Source: Crotophaga sulcirostris (Eukaryota; Chordata; Aves; Cuculiformes; Crotophagidae). Taken from it: 64,000 nucleotides of DNA. Of this stretch, positions 43,301-49,363 are shown piece by piece. The notes under the pieces are model-generated. The model made no database searches. It saw only the letters and a program-made list of their open reading frames with translations, and was not told the DNA's origin. Position 1 is the first letter of the stretch; each line of letters begins with the position of its first letter. The stretch lies in the NCBI GenBank assembly GCA_013397455.1, contig VYZB01000537.1, positions 253,458 to 317,457 on the forward strand. The letters are read 5' to 3'. The translations under genes and the position numbers were made by a program.

Positions 43301-46300
43301 GCTGATTTCCTATTAACCTTCCTTATATAAAAATACAAGGACTATTTATTACCTCTGCCATGCAAAGACAGCCAACATGCTGCTTTTTCAGTTTACATAA
43401 TGCAAACTGGAGGGGTTTTTGTGTTCCTCTAGCAGGCTAATACCTTACATTTATATGCAAACACCTTTAAAATCCCTATGCTTAGGTAAATTAAGATCAG
43501 TTTCACTGCCAGAACGACAGTGTTTAATCCTGCTTCTAAAGAGAAAACTGACACAAAGGAAAAAGTTCAATAAAAACAGGTATCTATTTGAAGCAAATGG
43601 TTGTTCAGAAAGCAAACAAGAAACTTTTGTCCCATTCAAGCTTCCATAAAGGATACAATCCAGCAAGAGCTTGGTAAGTGACTCGTATGCTGACAAATCT
43701 TGCATTTTAGATATTTGATTGTATGAAAAATCCACTTCCTAAAAAAAAAAACCACCATAAAATTAATTTATTTTATTCAGCACTTACAGCTGTCTTGTGC
43801 AACTAAGTGGCTGTTACATTAAACTTGTGATTAAGGGTGTGGAAGAAATAAGAAAATCATTAATAGTGGGGCATAAACAGAAAGGCTCTTCTTTATGGCA
43901 CATAGAAGTCACATTTTGGGAACGTTCAAAACCATACTTTCTTCCAACAACATTATTGTTAATGGCCCTGTAATCATGCATACATAGTAAATAACTAACA
44001 GAGAAGACAGACATAAACAAAAGTCATGTTTCAAAACAATCTCCTCTTTTTAATAACCCAAAGTAGTCTACAAGAAGGCAACAGCAAAGGGAGCACTAGC
44101 ACACAGTCACACTTCAAGTACGTGTTTCACAATAATGGCTGGCATCAGTCAATTCAAAGGGCAAGAACTGATCTCATTAAAGGTCTGATGAATTTGACAA
44201 GCAAGTCAAAAATTCTGGCTGTATTTAACTTTGGCTAGAACAGGTAGCTGCACCATTCTATGGCATGCCAGGGTGTGAAAGCAAATAAAAGACTGAAACT
44301 TGCAGTCTAAAACATCCAAACGTTTGGAAAAGCTATTAAAATGTCACAAGAGACAAAAAAAGAAAAATAAGGAAGGCATAAAAATTCGCTTTTGCACATG
44401 TCAAATACAATGTCTAAATTAGATTTAGAAAACCATTTTGAATGTAAACTATACAATGCACTTTTTGCAACTTACCTTGAGATTTTTAGGTGGTTTGAAA
44501 ACAAAGTATGTAGTCAATTCATTGTGGGAAGCATTCAGTTCTAGTAAGTGAGGCATGTGACTGATACAAGAAAGATCTAGTAAGAAGAAACAAAATGTTA
44601 AATCCCATACATGAATGCATAGGTAAATACAGAGATTACCATGTCAAAATGCCATAATAGTGTTCAATAGCAATGAAGATTCAATTTCACCGAATCACAG
44701 AATGCCAGGTTGGAAGGGATCTTAGGGATCATCTGGTCCAACCTTGTGGGTGATAGAAAGTTTAAATGAGATGTCCCAGAACCCCATCGAGCTGAGCCTT
44801 AAAAGTGTCCAGTACAGAGGAATCCACCACTTCCCTGGGGAGATTGTTCCAATGTTTAACTGTTCTCCTGGTGAAAAATTTTCTTCTGGAATCCAATCGG
44901 AATCTCCCCAGGAACATTACTGGGGACCCATTACTCCTTGTTTTTTCCAAGTGACTCCTTGTAAAAGTCTGTGAATTGGAAAGTACGAGTGAGAGGGAAG
45001 GAGTGGAAGAGGAAGGAGTTTACCTCAGTCTCCATTTGTTACCTTTCTAAAGCCAGGATCTTATCATGGTTTGTGTTGGAAGGGACATTAAAGATCATCT
45101 AGTTCCAACCCCCGGTCATGGGCAGGGACATCTCCCACAGGATCAGGGTGCTCCAAGCCCCATCCAACCTGGCCTTGAACACCTCCAGGAATGGAGCAGC
45201 CACCACTTCTCTGGGCAACCTGTGCCAGTGTCTCACCACCCTCATGGTGAAGAACATCTTCCTCATGTCCAACCTAAATCTTCCCCCTTCCAATTTAAAG
45301 CCATTCCCCTTTTTCCTATCACTACATGCCCTTGTAAAATGACCCTGCCCAGCTTTCTTGAAGGCTCCCTTCAGGTACTGGAAGGTCACATTTACATGTT
45401 GTCACCATGTTACCTCTGGCAAAGGAAAACCCAAGGCTGGGAAAACTGCATCAGACATAACTTTAAATATTATGTCATCAGCACATGCAAAATCTCAACC
45501 TTAACCTTGTATTGACACGCTTGTTTGCATTTTATGTTTGGATAATCAACTGGACAATGATTTCCATGTTCCTACTTATAAGCATAAGCTGGTGCAGCTG
45601 TCTGAACAGACCATCCATCATTCTCGAGAAGATCTCCAGCTGTACAGAACGAGGCAGTGGCTGGAAGTTAGGCCACTAAAATGTAGACCAGTCTCTGTGC
45701 TATTAAAGCTAAATGGTACAGTGCATTTCTCATCTTAAGCGATTTCACATCCCAAGAATTTACTAGTGTATTTACTACATACCATTAATTTTATTATATG
45801 AAAGTTCCAGCTTCTGTAGGTGAACGTATCTGGAGAGAATGTTAATGTCAGTTAACTCATGACCCTGGAAAAATAAAGCAGAGAGACTTTAATAACTAGC
45901 TGTATAACCTCGGTGCTCTCCCAAGAGATACACAGAGGCAGGAGACGTTGAAGAGGTGCCCCAAGGTCCCTCCAGCTGGATGTGTCAGAACAGGATGACA
46001 TATACAGAAAGTGATGTTAGAACCGCAGACCAGCCATGAATGGAGAAAATGTCAAAAGACGACGTTGAAACACAACCAGGAGAGAAAACTGCAGCTAGGA
46101 AAAATGCCAGAAAAAGAAGGCTGCATAGAAAAGGAAATGGCAGCAAGTAATCTTTAAAAAGACACAACCATTTTAACTTTCTGGAGGGACAGTGGATGCA
46201 GCGTTCTCAAGTGTTTAGCATGTTCCTCTATTATTTTGTCCAGCCTACTGAAGTAGGAAGATACATTTTCACACTCAAAGACTGGGTAAGTAAAAACTTT

Positions 46301-48985
46301 GCTGTTCTTGCTACAAACTAAAAAAACCAACACCGATATGGCACTTGTCGTGCTGTGTCTTGTCAAAATTTCCACCTAAATGAAATGACATTGACAGGCA
46401 GAGACAAAAAACCAGAATTTTTGTTATTAGACCAACTATTTGCTGTTAAAAAAAAGTGAAATCTTTAAGAGAGAAGCTCTTAACAATGATGTTCTTCGCT
46501 CATACTTACTGAAAGTGACAGATTAAGATAAACGTATTCGGTACCAGGGGCTGAGCGCCCCAGCTTGTGGAGTCCCTCAGCCACGGTGTCTTCATCCAAC
46601 ACTCCATCAAAGTGACCCTATAAAACACCAGAAAGGGAGGGCAGGGAGAGGAATGGATTAAGGGGAGATTTATGAAACAGAATTCCACACTCGGCAGAAT
46701 CTAGGAGCTGCTTGGGATGCAACTGGGACCGGAGTTTAACAAAAGTCCTCAATCAAATGCTGCTTTCAGTGCTCCATCACCCTATCAAGGCACTACACAT
46801 TAGGGAAAATGATGAATACAGCCCTCAAAACAGATAAATAGAAACACATCATGCAGTAGCTCTATACAATTAAAAAGCTTCAACAGCTTTTTGTTGTGAT
46901 TTTTTCCCCCTTTCTGGTTTAAATGCACAGCTCTAAACAGGACCCATTTCCAGAGATGTTGAGCCATGAAAATCACATTGATTACGGATGTTAACATCTC
47001 AGCAAATCAGCACTAACACCACCCCAGTGTTGTACCCCAATATGCACATTATTGGAGGCCCTTTAAATCTGTTCGGCATGAGCAGCCAGCGCCGCTCTTG
47101 AGAGAACAATCTTTGCCAAAGAGGGCACTTGACAGATGGCACTAATGAACCACTGCGTAGGCTTAATGAGAAAATAAGCCAATGGCTTGTGAAATTCCTA
47201 TAAGCTTGGAGAAGTCACACAACAACTGCTAATCTAGGGACCAAGATAAATAATGTTTCAAATGGTGATCACCTAAATTATAGCACCTACAGGGTACAAC
47301 AATGGAGGCTACAGATGAGTTTCCACTAGGTAAAAATATGAGGTGATAACGCTGTGGCAGTGGACACTTTAGAGCCCAGCAGAGCAGGGAGAAAAAGATT
47401 CACTGAGTTAAAGGGATTGATTGAATCTCAGAGCTGGGCATAAAAACAGGAAAGGGGTTTAATTCGGCCATCCATTTCCCAGTTTATATAGCAAGGAGGG
47501 AGAGGGGCAATCCAGAACTATCCTGGACACCACAGGGATGGAAGGGACACTAAAAGAAGGCAGAAATGAGAGGTGTGGGGGGAAACAGCCCAAGCGAGTC
47601 TCTCTCATCCTTGGGGAACTGAGAAATCATAGAATCATAGAATGGTTTGGGTGGGAAGGGACCTCAAAGCCCACCCAGTTCCACTCCCTGTCATGGGCTG
47701 CGACACCTCCCACTGGATCAGGTTGCTCAAAGCCCCATCCAACCTGGCCTTCAACACCTCCAGGAATGGGGCAGCCACCACTTCTCTGGGAAACCTGTGC
47801 CAGGGCCTCCCCACCCTCACAGGAAAATATTTCTTCCTAAGATCTCATCTTAATCTCCCCTTTTTCAGCTGAAAACCGTTTCCCCTCATCCTGTCCCTGC
47901 ACTCCCTGATCAAAAGTCCCTCCCCAGCTTTCCTGGAGCCCCTTTCTGTATTGGAGGCTGCTCTAAGGTCTCCCCAGAGCCTTCTCTTCTCCAGGCTGAA
48001 CAATCCCAACTCTCTAATCCTGTCCTCATAGCAGAGGTGCTCCAGCCCTCGGATCATCTTTGTGGCCTCCTCTGGACTCATTCCAACAGTTCCATATCCT
48101 TTTTCTGTTGGGGATTCCAGAACTGGACACAGGACTCCAGGTGGGGTCTCATGAGAGCAGAGCAGAGGGGCAGAATCCCCTCCCTCCCCTGCTGGTCTCT
48201 CAGCTTTGGATGCAGCCCAGGACACCGTTGGCCTTCTGGGCTGTGAGCGCACATTGCTGGCTCGTGTCGAGTTTCTCATCAACCAATAGCACCAAGTCCT
48301 TCTCCTCAGGGCTGCTCTCAATCACATCATTCCACAGCCTGTAGTGAAACCACAGATTGCCCAGACACAAGAATAGGACCTTGCACTCGGCCTTACAATC
48401 AGAGAATTGCTTGGTTGGAAAAGACTTTTGAGACCATTGAGTCCAACTGTAGCTGTCCACTACTAAACCAGATCCCTGACCTCATCTGCGCATCTTTTAA
48501 ACACCTCCAGGGATGGGGACTCCATCACCTCCCTGGGCAGCCCCTGCTGATGCCAGATAACCCTCTCAGTAAAGAAATTTTTCCTGATGTCTAGTCTGAA
48601 CCTCACGAGGTTCACACAGCCCCACATCTCCAGTTTGTCCAGGTCCCTTTGGATGCCACCTCGTCCTTCTGGCACAACAACTGCCCCACTCAGCCTGGTG
48701 TCATCTGCAAACTTGCTGATAGGGCACCCATTGCCTCTCCCTTATTCCCCCAAAAGGACACTGAGTGATGGGGGAAGGGGGGGTAAGACCCCTCCCCACG
48801 CTCTGGGGGGCCCTGAGCTGAACCTCTGTGCGTTGTGGCTCCTCTTCCTCCTTCTCCTCTTCTCGCCGAGGTGGGCTGAGCTGTGGCTGCTCCTCAGGGA
48901 ACCCCTGGGAGAGGCGATTTGGCGTCCCACGAGCAGGAGGAAGCGGCTCCCCGGGGCCTTCCCAGCTCTCCTCGCCCCCCGCCAT
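7223..48985 (-). CDS. LRGUK: LRGUK gene body (16 exons placed; 3' end not found)
   Basis: Leucine-rich repeats and guanylate kinase domain containing protein, known in mammals for a role in spermiogenesis (manchette, acrosome and sperm tail assembly). The exons listed separately join in phase from 46617 to 7223: 1674 nt, 558 codons, no internal stop, each with an AG acceptor and GT donor. Together with a probable 62-codon first exon this gives about 620 residues, against roughly 825 in human, so the last C-terminal part is missing here. Order: acidic N-terminus (1-62), leader (63-98), SDS22-like LRRs (about 99-303), linker (304-376), guanylate-kinase-like domain (about 377-560), then a tail. 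All introns hold CR1 or ordinary AT-rich sequence. Identification rests on recognising the protein family; exon ends are read directly from the sequence. Confidence 0.95.
7663..8053 (+). mobile_element. CR1 LINE 3' fragment
   Basis: Runs from GATTGAGGGACTTGGGGTTG to GATTCTATGATTCTATGAC. Belongs to the subfamily with CTTGGAGGTCTTTTCCAACC. Confidence 0.93.
8840..8925 (+). mobile_element. MIR-like SINE remnant
   Basis: TTTCCTCATTTGTAAAATAC, then GGACTGCTGTGAGATATAAT and TTCTAAAGCACTGAC match, in order, the 3' half of the MIR consensus (cctcatctgtaaaatgg, gttgttgtgaggattaaatg, aaagcgctt). Highly diverged. Confidence 0.6.
8926..10324. other. Intron, nothing recognised
   Basis: Part of the LRGUK intron between exons 15 and 16; AT-rich, without identifiable repeats or RNA genes. 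Confidence 0.5.
10325..10590 (-). mobile_element. CR1 LINE 3' fragment
   Basis: Begins AGAATCATGGAATGGTTTGG; member of the main homogeneous subfamily (CCCACTGGATCAGGTTGCTC). Confidence 0.93.
11335..11448 (-). CDS. LRGUK: LRGUK exon 15
   Basis: 114 nt, completing Asp and adding 37 codons plus one base: [20 protein letters not shown] then [17 protein letters not shown]. The first part is the final helix of the kinase-like domain (DLD.A...L..L...YLGL); the rest is poorly conserved tail. Acceptor CTGCAG, donor GTACTG. Confidence 0.88.
12478..12679 (-). CDS. LRGUK: LRGUK exon 14 (end of kinase-like domain)
   Basis: 202 nt, the largest exon seen: 67 codons plus one base. [60 protein letters not shown] and FDAVVNT. 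The RYILLVPM strand and HLRRKG...EIEEAVSR helix match the C-terminal half of guanylate-kinase folds. Acceptor TAAAG, donor GTAAAT. Confidence 0.95.
13322..13650 (-). mobile_element. CR1 LINE 3' fragment
   Basis: Begins AGAATCATGGAATGATCTGG; extends past the 3' UTR into the end of ORF2 (CTCCCTGGTAAAGAGCCC). Confidence 0.93.
14478..14910 (+). mobile_element. CR1 LINE fragment lacking its 3' tail
   Basis: ORF2-derived sequence (GGGAAGGGATTGTCTCCCTA, GGGACCTGGGGCTGTTTAG) that fades out near 14910 without the ATTCTATG tail, so it is broken at both ends. Confidence 0.88.
15168..15394 (+). mobile_element. CR1 LINE 3' fragment
   Basis: From GAAGAAATTCTTCACGATGA to the tail ATTCTATGATTCTACGATTC. Confidence 0.93.
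15395..17312. other. LRGUK intron 13, nothing recognised
   Basis: About 1.9 kb of unique AT-rich sequence with no exon or repeat that I can identify. Confidence 0.5.
17313..17745 (-). mobile_element. CR1 LINE 3' fragment
   Basis: Begins CAGAATCATAGAATGCTTTG; older subfamily with CCTTTAACTCAATCAGGTTG. Ends about 45 bp from LRGUK exon 13. Confidence 0.92.
17789..17902 (-). CDS. LRGUK: LRGUK exon 13 (kinase-like core)
   Basis: 114 nt, 38 codons, phase 0 at both ends. [20 protein letters not shown] then [18 protein letters not shown]. The YYYG element corresponds to the conserved YG of guanylate kinases; LEIE stands where active kinases have LDID-like residues. Acceptor TTTCAG, donor GTAAGG. 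Confidence 0.95.
19022..19118 (-). CDS. LRGUK: LRGUK exon 12 (GMP-binding region)
   Basis: 97 nt, completing the Gly codon and adding 32 codons: [20 protein letters not shown] then [12 protein letters not shown]. It matches the guanylate kinase motif TTRxxRxGE...DYxF, except that the second arginine is Tyr. Acceptor TTCCAG, donor GTAAGT. Ends in phase 0. Confidence 0.95.
19119..21206. other. LRGUK intron 11, mostly unique
   Basis: No repeats recognised before the CR1 at 21207. A T-rich tract lies near 20474-20482. Confidence 0.5.
21207..21449 (+). mobile_element. CR1 LINE 3' fragment, divergent subfamily
   Basis: Reads GGGTTATAGGTTGGACTCGA and GATCTCAGAGGTCC, ending GTGATACTGTGTGATA; the tail differs from the common ATTCTATG unit. 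Confidence 0.88.
22039..22158 (-). CDS. LRGUK: LRGUK exon 11 (P-loop exon)
   Basis: 120 nt. The first base completes the Ser codon, then 39 codons and GG of a split Gly. [20 protein letters not shown] continues [13 protein letters not shown], holding the Walker A-like loop [10 protein letters not shown] of the guanylate-kinase fold. The position after the loop lysine is Arg instead of Ser/Thr. Acceptor GTAG, donor GTAAGT. Confidence 0.96.
22253..23283 (-). mobile_element. CR1 LINE, longest copy in the window
   Basis: About 1 kb: 3' end TTTCATAGAATCATCTGC, 3' UTR and the C-terminal part of ORF2. The reverse-transcriptase part is annotated separately. It starts only about 95 bp upstream (transcript sense) of LRGUK exon 11. 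Confidence 0.95.
22318..23243 (-). pseudogene. CR1 ORF2 reverse transcriptase fragment
   Basis: Two overlapping open frames (23243-22977 and 22983-22318) encode the end of a CR1 reverse transcriptase, split by a frameshift near 22980. The upstream part shows [20 protein letters not shown] then [16 protein letters not shown] stands where an active enzyme has an aspartate pair (FADD). Downstream are the usual CR1 thumb/C-terminal blocks, [20 protein letters not shown] and [20 protein letters not shown]. 5' truncated and inactive. Confidence 0.92.
23979..24250 (-). mobile_element. CR1 LINE 3' fragment with internal deletion
   Basis: Begins ATCATAGAATCATAGAAAAG. The middle of the usual 3' UTR (GGACACCTCCCACTGG) is missing: CCAGTTCCAGT joins directly to CTGGTCTTGAACACC. 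Confidence 0.9.
24251..25390. other. LRGUK intron 10, nothing recognised
   Basis: Unique AT-rich sequence. Confidence 0.5.
25391..25604 (-). mobile_element. CR1 LINE 3' fragment
   Basis: Begins GATAGAATCATTAAGGTTGG, subfamily with CCTCTAAGATTGTACAGTCC; truncated at about 25604. Confidence 0.92.
25612..25925 (-). mobile_element. Ancient CR1-type LINE remnant
   Basis: ATTTCAAGGCCAGAAGGGAC, then TGATCATCTAAGTC, AATTGTTCCAATGGTTAATT and CATTGTTAAAAATAATCATG match an old CR1 group known to me from turtle and crocodilian genomes. Much more diverged than the adjacent element. Confidence 0.75.
25926..26780. other. LRGUK intron 10, nothing recognised
   Basis: Unique sequence between CR1 copies. Confidence 0.5.
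26781..27410 (+). mobile_element. CR1 LINE, 0.63 kb
   Basis: ORF2 end plus 3' UTR and a tail with three ATTCTATG-like units (ATTCTATGATTCTATGCTCC). One open frame of 135 codons is CR1 ORF2 debris. Confidence 0.94.
27520..27640 (-). mobile_element. MIR-like SINE remnant
   Basis: AAGCATTTTCCATGTATTCA, then CCATTTTCTAGATGAGAAAT and GACCGAGAGAAGTCACTTGG follow the reverse complement of the MIR consensus (gcgctttacatgtatta, ccattttacagatgaggaaactgaggc, gaggttaagtaacttg) across about 120 bp. Confidence 0.7.
28239..28345 (-). CDS. LRGUK: LRGUK exon 10 (linker)
   Basis: 107 nt: 35 codons plus AG of a split Ser codon. [20 protein letters not shown] then [15 protein letters not shown], the linker between the LRRs and the kinase-like domain, a strongly conserved LRGUK segment. 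Acceptor AACAG, donor GTAAGC. Confidence 0.95.
28346..29605. other. LRGUK intron 9, nothing recognised
   Basis: Unique sequence flanking exon 10 on its upstream side. Confidence 0.5.
29606..29920 (+). mobile_element. CR1 LINE 3' fragment
   Basis: From GGAAAGATAGGAAGGGTCTT to TTCTTTGATTCTATAAT; main subfamily. Confidence 0.93.
30407..30652 (-). mobile_element. CR1 LINE 3' fragment
   Basis: Begins GTCATAGAATTATAGAATGG; main subfamily, truncated inside the 3' UTR. Confidence 0.93.
30937..31023 (-). CDS. LRGUK: LRGUK exon 9 (LRR cap)
   Basis: 87 nt, 29 codons, phase 0 at both ends. [20 protein letters not shown] followed by LKKISVEEK resembles the LRRCT-like cap that closes SDS22-type arrays (L..LD...V...E). 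Acceptor CTCTAG, donor GTATGT. Confidence 0.94.
31128..31180. repeat. Short tandem triplication
   Basis: AAGCTTTTTACCCTGAA occurs twice, 22 bp apart, and the shared start AAGCTTTTTAC a third time 15 bp further on. Confidence 0.85.
31317..31582 (-). mobile_element. CR1 LINE 3' fragment
   Basis: Begins AATCATAGAAGGGTCTGGGT; main subfamily. Confidence 0.93.
32720..32800 (-). CDS. LRGUK: LRGUK exon 8 (last LRR)
   Basis: 81 nt, 27 codons, phase 0 at both ends: [16 protein letters not shown] then [11 protein letters not shown], the closing repeat of the LRR array. Acceptor AATTAG, donor GTAAGA. Confidence 0.94.
33713..34143 (+). mobile_element. CR1 LINE 3' fragment
   Basis: From CAATAGGGGCCACAAAGATG (ORF2 end) to TTCTATGACTCTATAG; main subfamily, with a short deletion in the 3' UTR near 34010. 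Confidence 0.93.
34144..35448. other. LRGUK intron 7, nothing recognised
   Basis: Unique AT-rich sequence. Confidence 0.5.
35449..35592 (-). CDS. LRGUK: LRGUK exon 7 (LRRs)
   Basis: 144 nt, 48 codons, phase 0 at both ends. [25 protein letters not shown] and [11 protein letters not shown] give two complete SDS22-type repeats, with the asparagine ladder intact. Acceptor TTTTTAG, donor GTAACG. Confidence 0.95.
35695..36325 (-). mobile_element. CR1 LINE, 0.63 kb
   Basis: Begins AATCACAGAATCGTTAAGGT, lies about 100 bp upstream of LRGUK exon 7, and holds decayed ORF2 sequence to about 36325. Confidence 0.94.
36841..37157 (-). mobile_element. CR1 LINE 3' fragment
   Basis: Begins CACAGAATCATAGAATGGTT; main subfamily, ending in the ORF2 region. 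Confidence 0.93.
37158..38189. other. LRGUK intron 6, nothing recognised
   Basis: Unique sequence. Complementary open frames of 88 and 133 codons overlap at 37557-37977, but no homology is recognised. Confidence 0.45.
38190..38290 (-). mobile_element. MIR-like SINE remnant
   Basis: ACATTTTACAGAGCAGATAA, then ATTATTATTAGGCCTTTTAA and CAGATGAGGAAATCGGCGCA resemble the reverse complement of MIR (attattatccccattttacagatgaggaaactgaggca). Short and diverged. Confidence 0.55.
38898..38930. repeat. Perfect 13-bp inverted repeat
   Basis: TTAAATTACTATT and its exact reverse complement AATAGTAATTTAA separated by 7 bases, in AT-rich intron. Confidence 0.9.
39176..39645 (-). mobile_element. CR1 LINE 3' fragment (left half of head-to-head pair)
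   Basis: Begins CATAGAATGGTTTAGGTCAA; main subfamily with a long ORF2 remnant (144 codons open). Confidence 0.94.
39652..39803 (+). mobile_element. CR1-type LINE 3' fragment (right half of head-to-head pair)
   Basis: TTCACCAGGTGTCTTTGGAG through CCTTCTGACCTGTATCATTC to CTATGATCCTGTA; an older, different CR1 subfamily in the opposite orientation. Confidence 0.8.
39929..40053 (-). CDS. LRGUK: LRGUK exon 6 (LRRs)
   Basis: 125 nt finishing the split codon and adding 41 codons: [34 protein letters not shown]. Two LRR strands. Acceptor TATAG, donor GTAAGA. Ends in phase 0. A head-to-head CR1 pair lies only about 125 bp downstream in the transcript (39176-39803). Confidence 0.93.
41690..41864 (+). 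mobile_element. CR1 LINE 3' fragment
   Basis: From GAGATATTATTGCCCAGAAA to TTCTATGGGTCTATGAC; short 5'-truncated copy of the main subfamily. Confidence 0.92.
41865..42734. other. LRGUK intron 5, nothing recognised
   Basis: Unique sequence; a faint MIR-like patch near 42265-42300 was not strong enough to call. Confidence 0.45.
42735..42915 (-). mobile_element. CR1 LINE 3' fragment
   Basis: Begins CATAGAATCATAGAATTGTT; subfamily with GATCAGTGAGTCCAACTGTA. 5' truncated. Confidence 0.92.
43657..43738 (-). CDS. LRGUK: LRGUK exon 5 (LRR)
   Basis: 82 nt: 27 codons plus one base. [20 protein letters not shown], then LTKLLLD, one and a half LRR units. Acceptor TTTTAG, donor GTATCC (weak after +4). 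The split codon with exon 6 reads T+TT, Phe, where the mammalian protein has Gly as I remember it. The reading frame is kept on both sides. Confidence 0.9.
44476..44576 (-). CDS. LRGUK: LRGUK exon 4 (LRR)
   Basis: 101 nt, completing a split Asp codon and adding 33 codons: [20 protein letters not shown], then FKPPKNLK. One LRR with the conserved asparagine; the KPPKNLK ending is characteristic of LRGUK. Acceptor TACTAG, donor GTAAG. Ends in phase 0. Confidence 0.94.
44692..44985 (-). mobile_element. CR1 LINE 3' fragment, divergent subfamily
   Basis: Begins GAATCACAGAATGCCAGGTT and reads GATCATCTGGTCCAACCTTG, then GGTGAAAAATTTTCTTCTGG; an older subfamily about 115 bp from LRGUK exon 4. Confidence 0.88.
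45067..45390 (-). mobile_element. CR1 LINE 3' fragment
   Basis: Begins GGTTTGTGTTGGAAGGGACA without the terminal ATTCTATG unit; extends to the ORF2 end. Confidence 0.93.
45783..45864 (-). CDS. LRGUK: LRGUK exon 3 (first LRR)
   Basis: 82 nt: 27 codons plus the first base of a split Asp codon. Contains [12 protein letters not shown], an SDS22-type leucine-rich repeat (LxxLxLxxN). Acceptor CCAG, donor GTATGT. The split base G joins AT of exon 4 to give Asp. Confidence 0.93.
46510..46617 (-). CDS. LRGUK: LRGUK exon 2
   Basis: Encodes 36 residues, [16 protein letters not shown] through YLNLSLS, the conserved leader just before the LRR array. Acceptor TATAG at 46618-46619, donor GTAAGT at 46509-46504. 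Phase 0 at both ends, so the exon is symmetric. The LGRSAPGTE segment is a recognisable LRGUK family signature. Confidence 0.92.
46618..47626. other. LRGUK intron 1, nothing recognised
   Basis: Unique sequence between exon 2 and the nested CR1. Confidence 0.5.
47627..48722 (-). mobile_element. CR1 LINE, 0.9 kb, interrupted by a second CR1
   Basis: Begins ATCATAGAATCATAGAATGG, includes ORF2 debris, breaks at about 48395 after CCTTGCACTCGGCCTT, and resumes at about 48598 with GAACCTCACGAGGTTCAC, exactly where an unbroken CR1 would continue. Its 5' end lies about 80 bp from the proposed end of LRGUK exon 1. Confidence 0.93.
48396..48597 (-). mobile_element. CR1 LINE nested inside another CR1
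   Basis: About 200 bp, starting ATCAGAGAATTGCTTGGTTG, of the GAGTCCAACTGTAGC subfamily; same orientation as its host. Confidence 0.9.
48800..48985 (-). CDS. LRGUK: LRGUK exon 1 (coding part, donor uncertain)
   Basis: Probable first coding exon. The ATG at 48985-48983 has G at -3 and G at +4, a strong Kozak context. It opens [10 protein letters not shown] and runs through a proline- and glutamate-rich stretch with an EEEKEEEE run at residues 42-49, as expected for a poorly conserved acidic N-terminus. No consensus donor is visible. I chose AGC|GTGGGG at 48799 because it gives 62 whole codons, matching the phase 0 start of exon 2. GAG|GTTCAG about 24 bases earlier in the transcript also fits. 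Without splicing, the frame stops inside a CR1 at 48701. A short upstream ORF (ATG at 49045, five codons including the stop) precedes it. Confidence 0.55.
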
Positions 48986-49036
48986 GACCTGTAACCCAGC
49001 ACCGAGGATGCTCAGGGAGCCACGCTCTCTCAGGCC

Positions 49037-49048
49037 GCCGCCATCTTG
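49037..49048 (-). promoter_or_regulatory. YY1-like site
   Basis: CAAGATGGCGGC on the minus strand, matching the YY1 consensus AAGATGGCGGC found close to the start of many housekeeping and testis genes. Its ATG opens a five-codon upstream ORF (Met-Ala-Ala-Ala-stop) ahead of the main start codon. Confidence 0.6.
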
Positions 49049-49059
49049 TTTGCTTCGCG

Positions 49060-49073
49060 GTTGCCACGGGGAC
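49060..49073 (+). promoter_or_regulatory. Possible RFX X-box
   Basis: GTTGCCACGGGGAC: a perfect left half-site GTTGCC and a 4/6 right half-site relative to the X-box RGYAAC. RFX factors control ciliary and spermatid genes, which would suit LRGUK, but the match is only partial. Confidence 0.3.
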
Positions 49074-49157
49074 GGCGGCAGCACACCCCCCCGCAGGGAA
49101 AGCGAGTTGGCGCCGGGCCCGCCCGCCAGCCAATAAAAGCGGCGCGCGGCGCGGAGC

Positions 49158-49363
49158 ACCATGGGACTTGTAGTTCTCCGTGTGGGGATCGCCCGCGGCG
49201 GGAGTCGGAGCCACAGTGCATGCTGGGAGTTGTAGTTCTCCGTGCCGGGACCGCCCACTGTGGGCGCCGGTGGGGCGCGGTGCATGCTGGGAGTTGTAGT
49301 TCTCTCGGTGGGACACACTCGCTGTGGGAGCCCGCGCCGTGATGCATGCTGGGAGTTGTAGTC
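49158..49363 (+). repeat. Four tandem 62-64 bp units, each with a ZNF143/Staf-like site
   Basis: The core TTGTAGTTCTC, or TTGTAGTC in the last copy, starts at 49168, 49230, 49294 and 49356, spaced 62, 64 and 62 bp. Copies 2-4 carry the full TGCATGCTGGGAGTTGTAGT, the reverse form of the ACTACAAYTCCCAGCATGC motif bound by ZNF143. Copy 1 is shortened to ATGGGACTTGTAGTTC. The GC-rich spacers also resemble each other (GTG.GGGA..CGCCC), so the whole unit seems to be tandemly duplicated. Confidence 0.85.
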
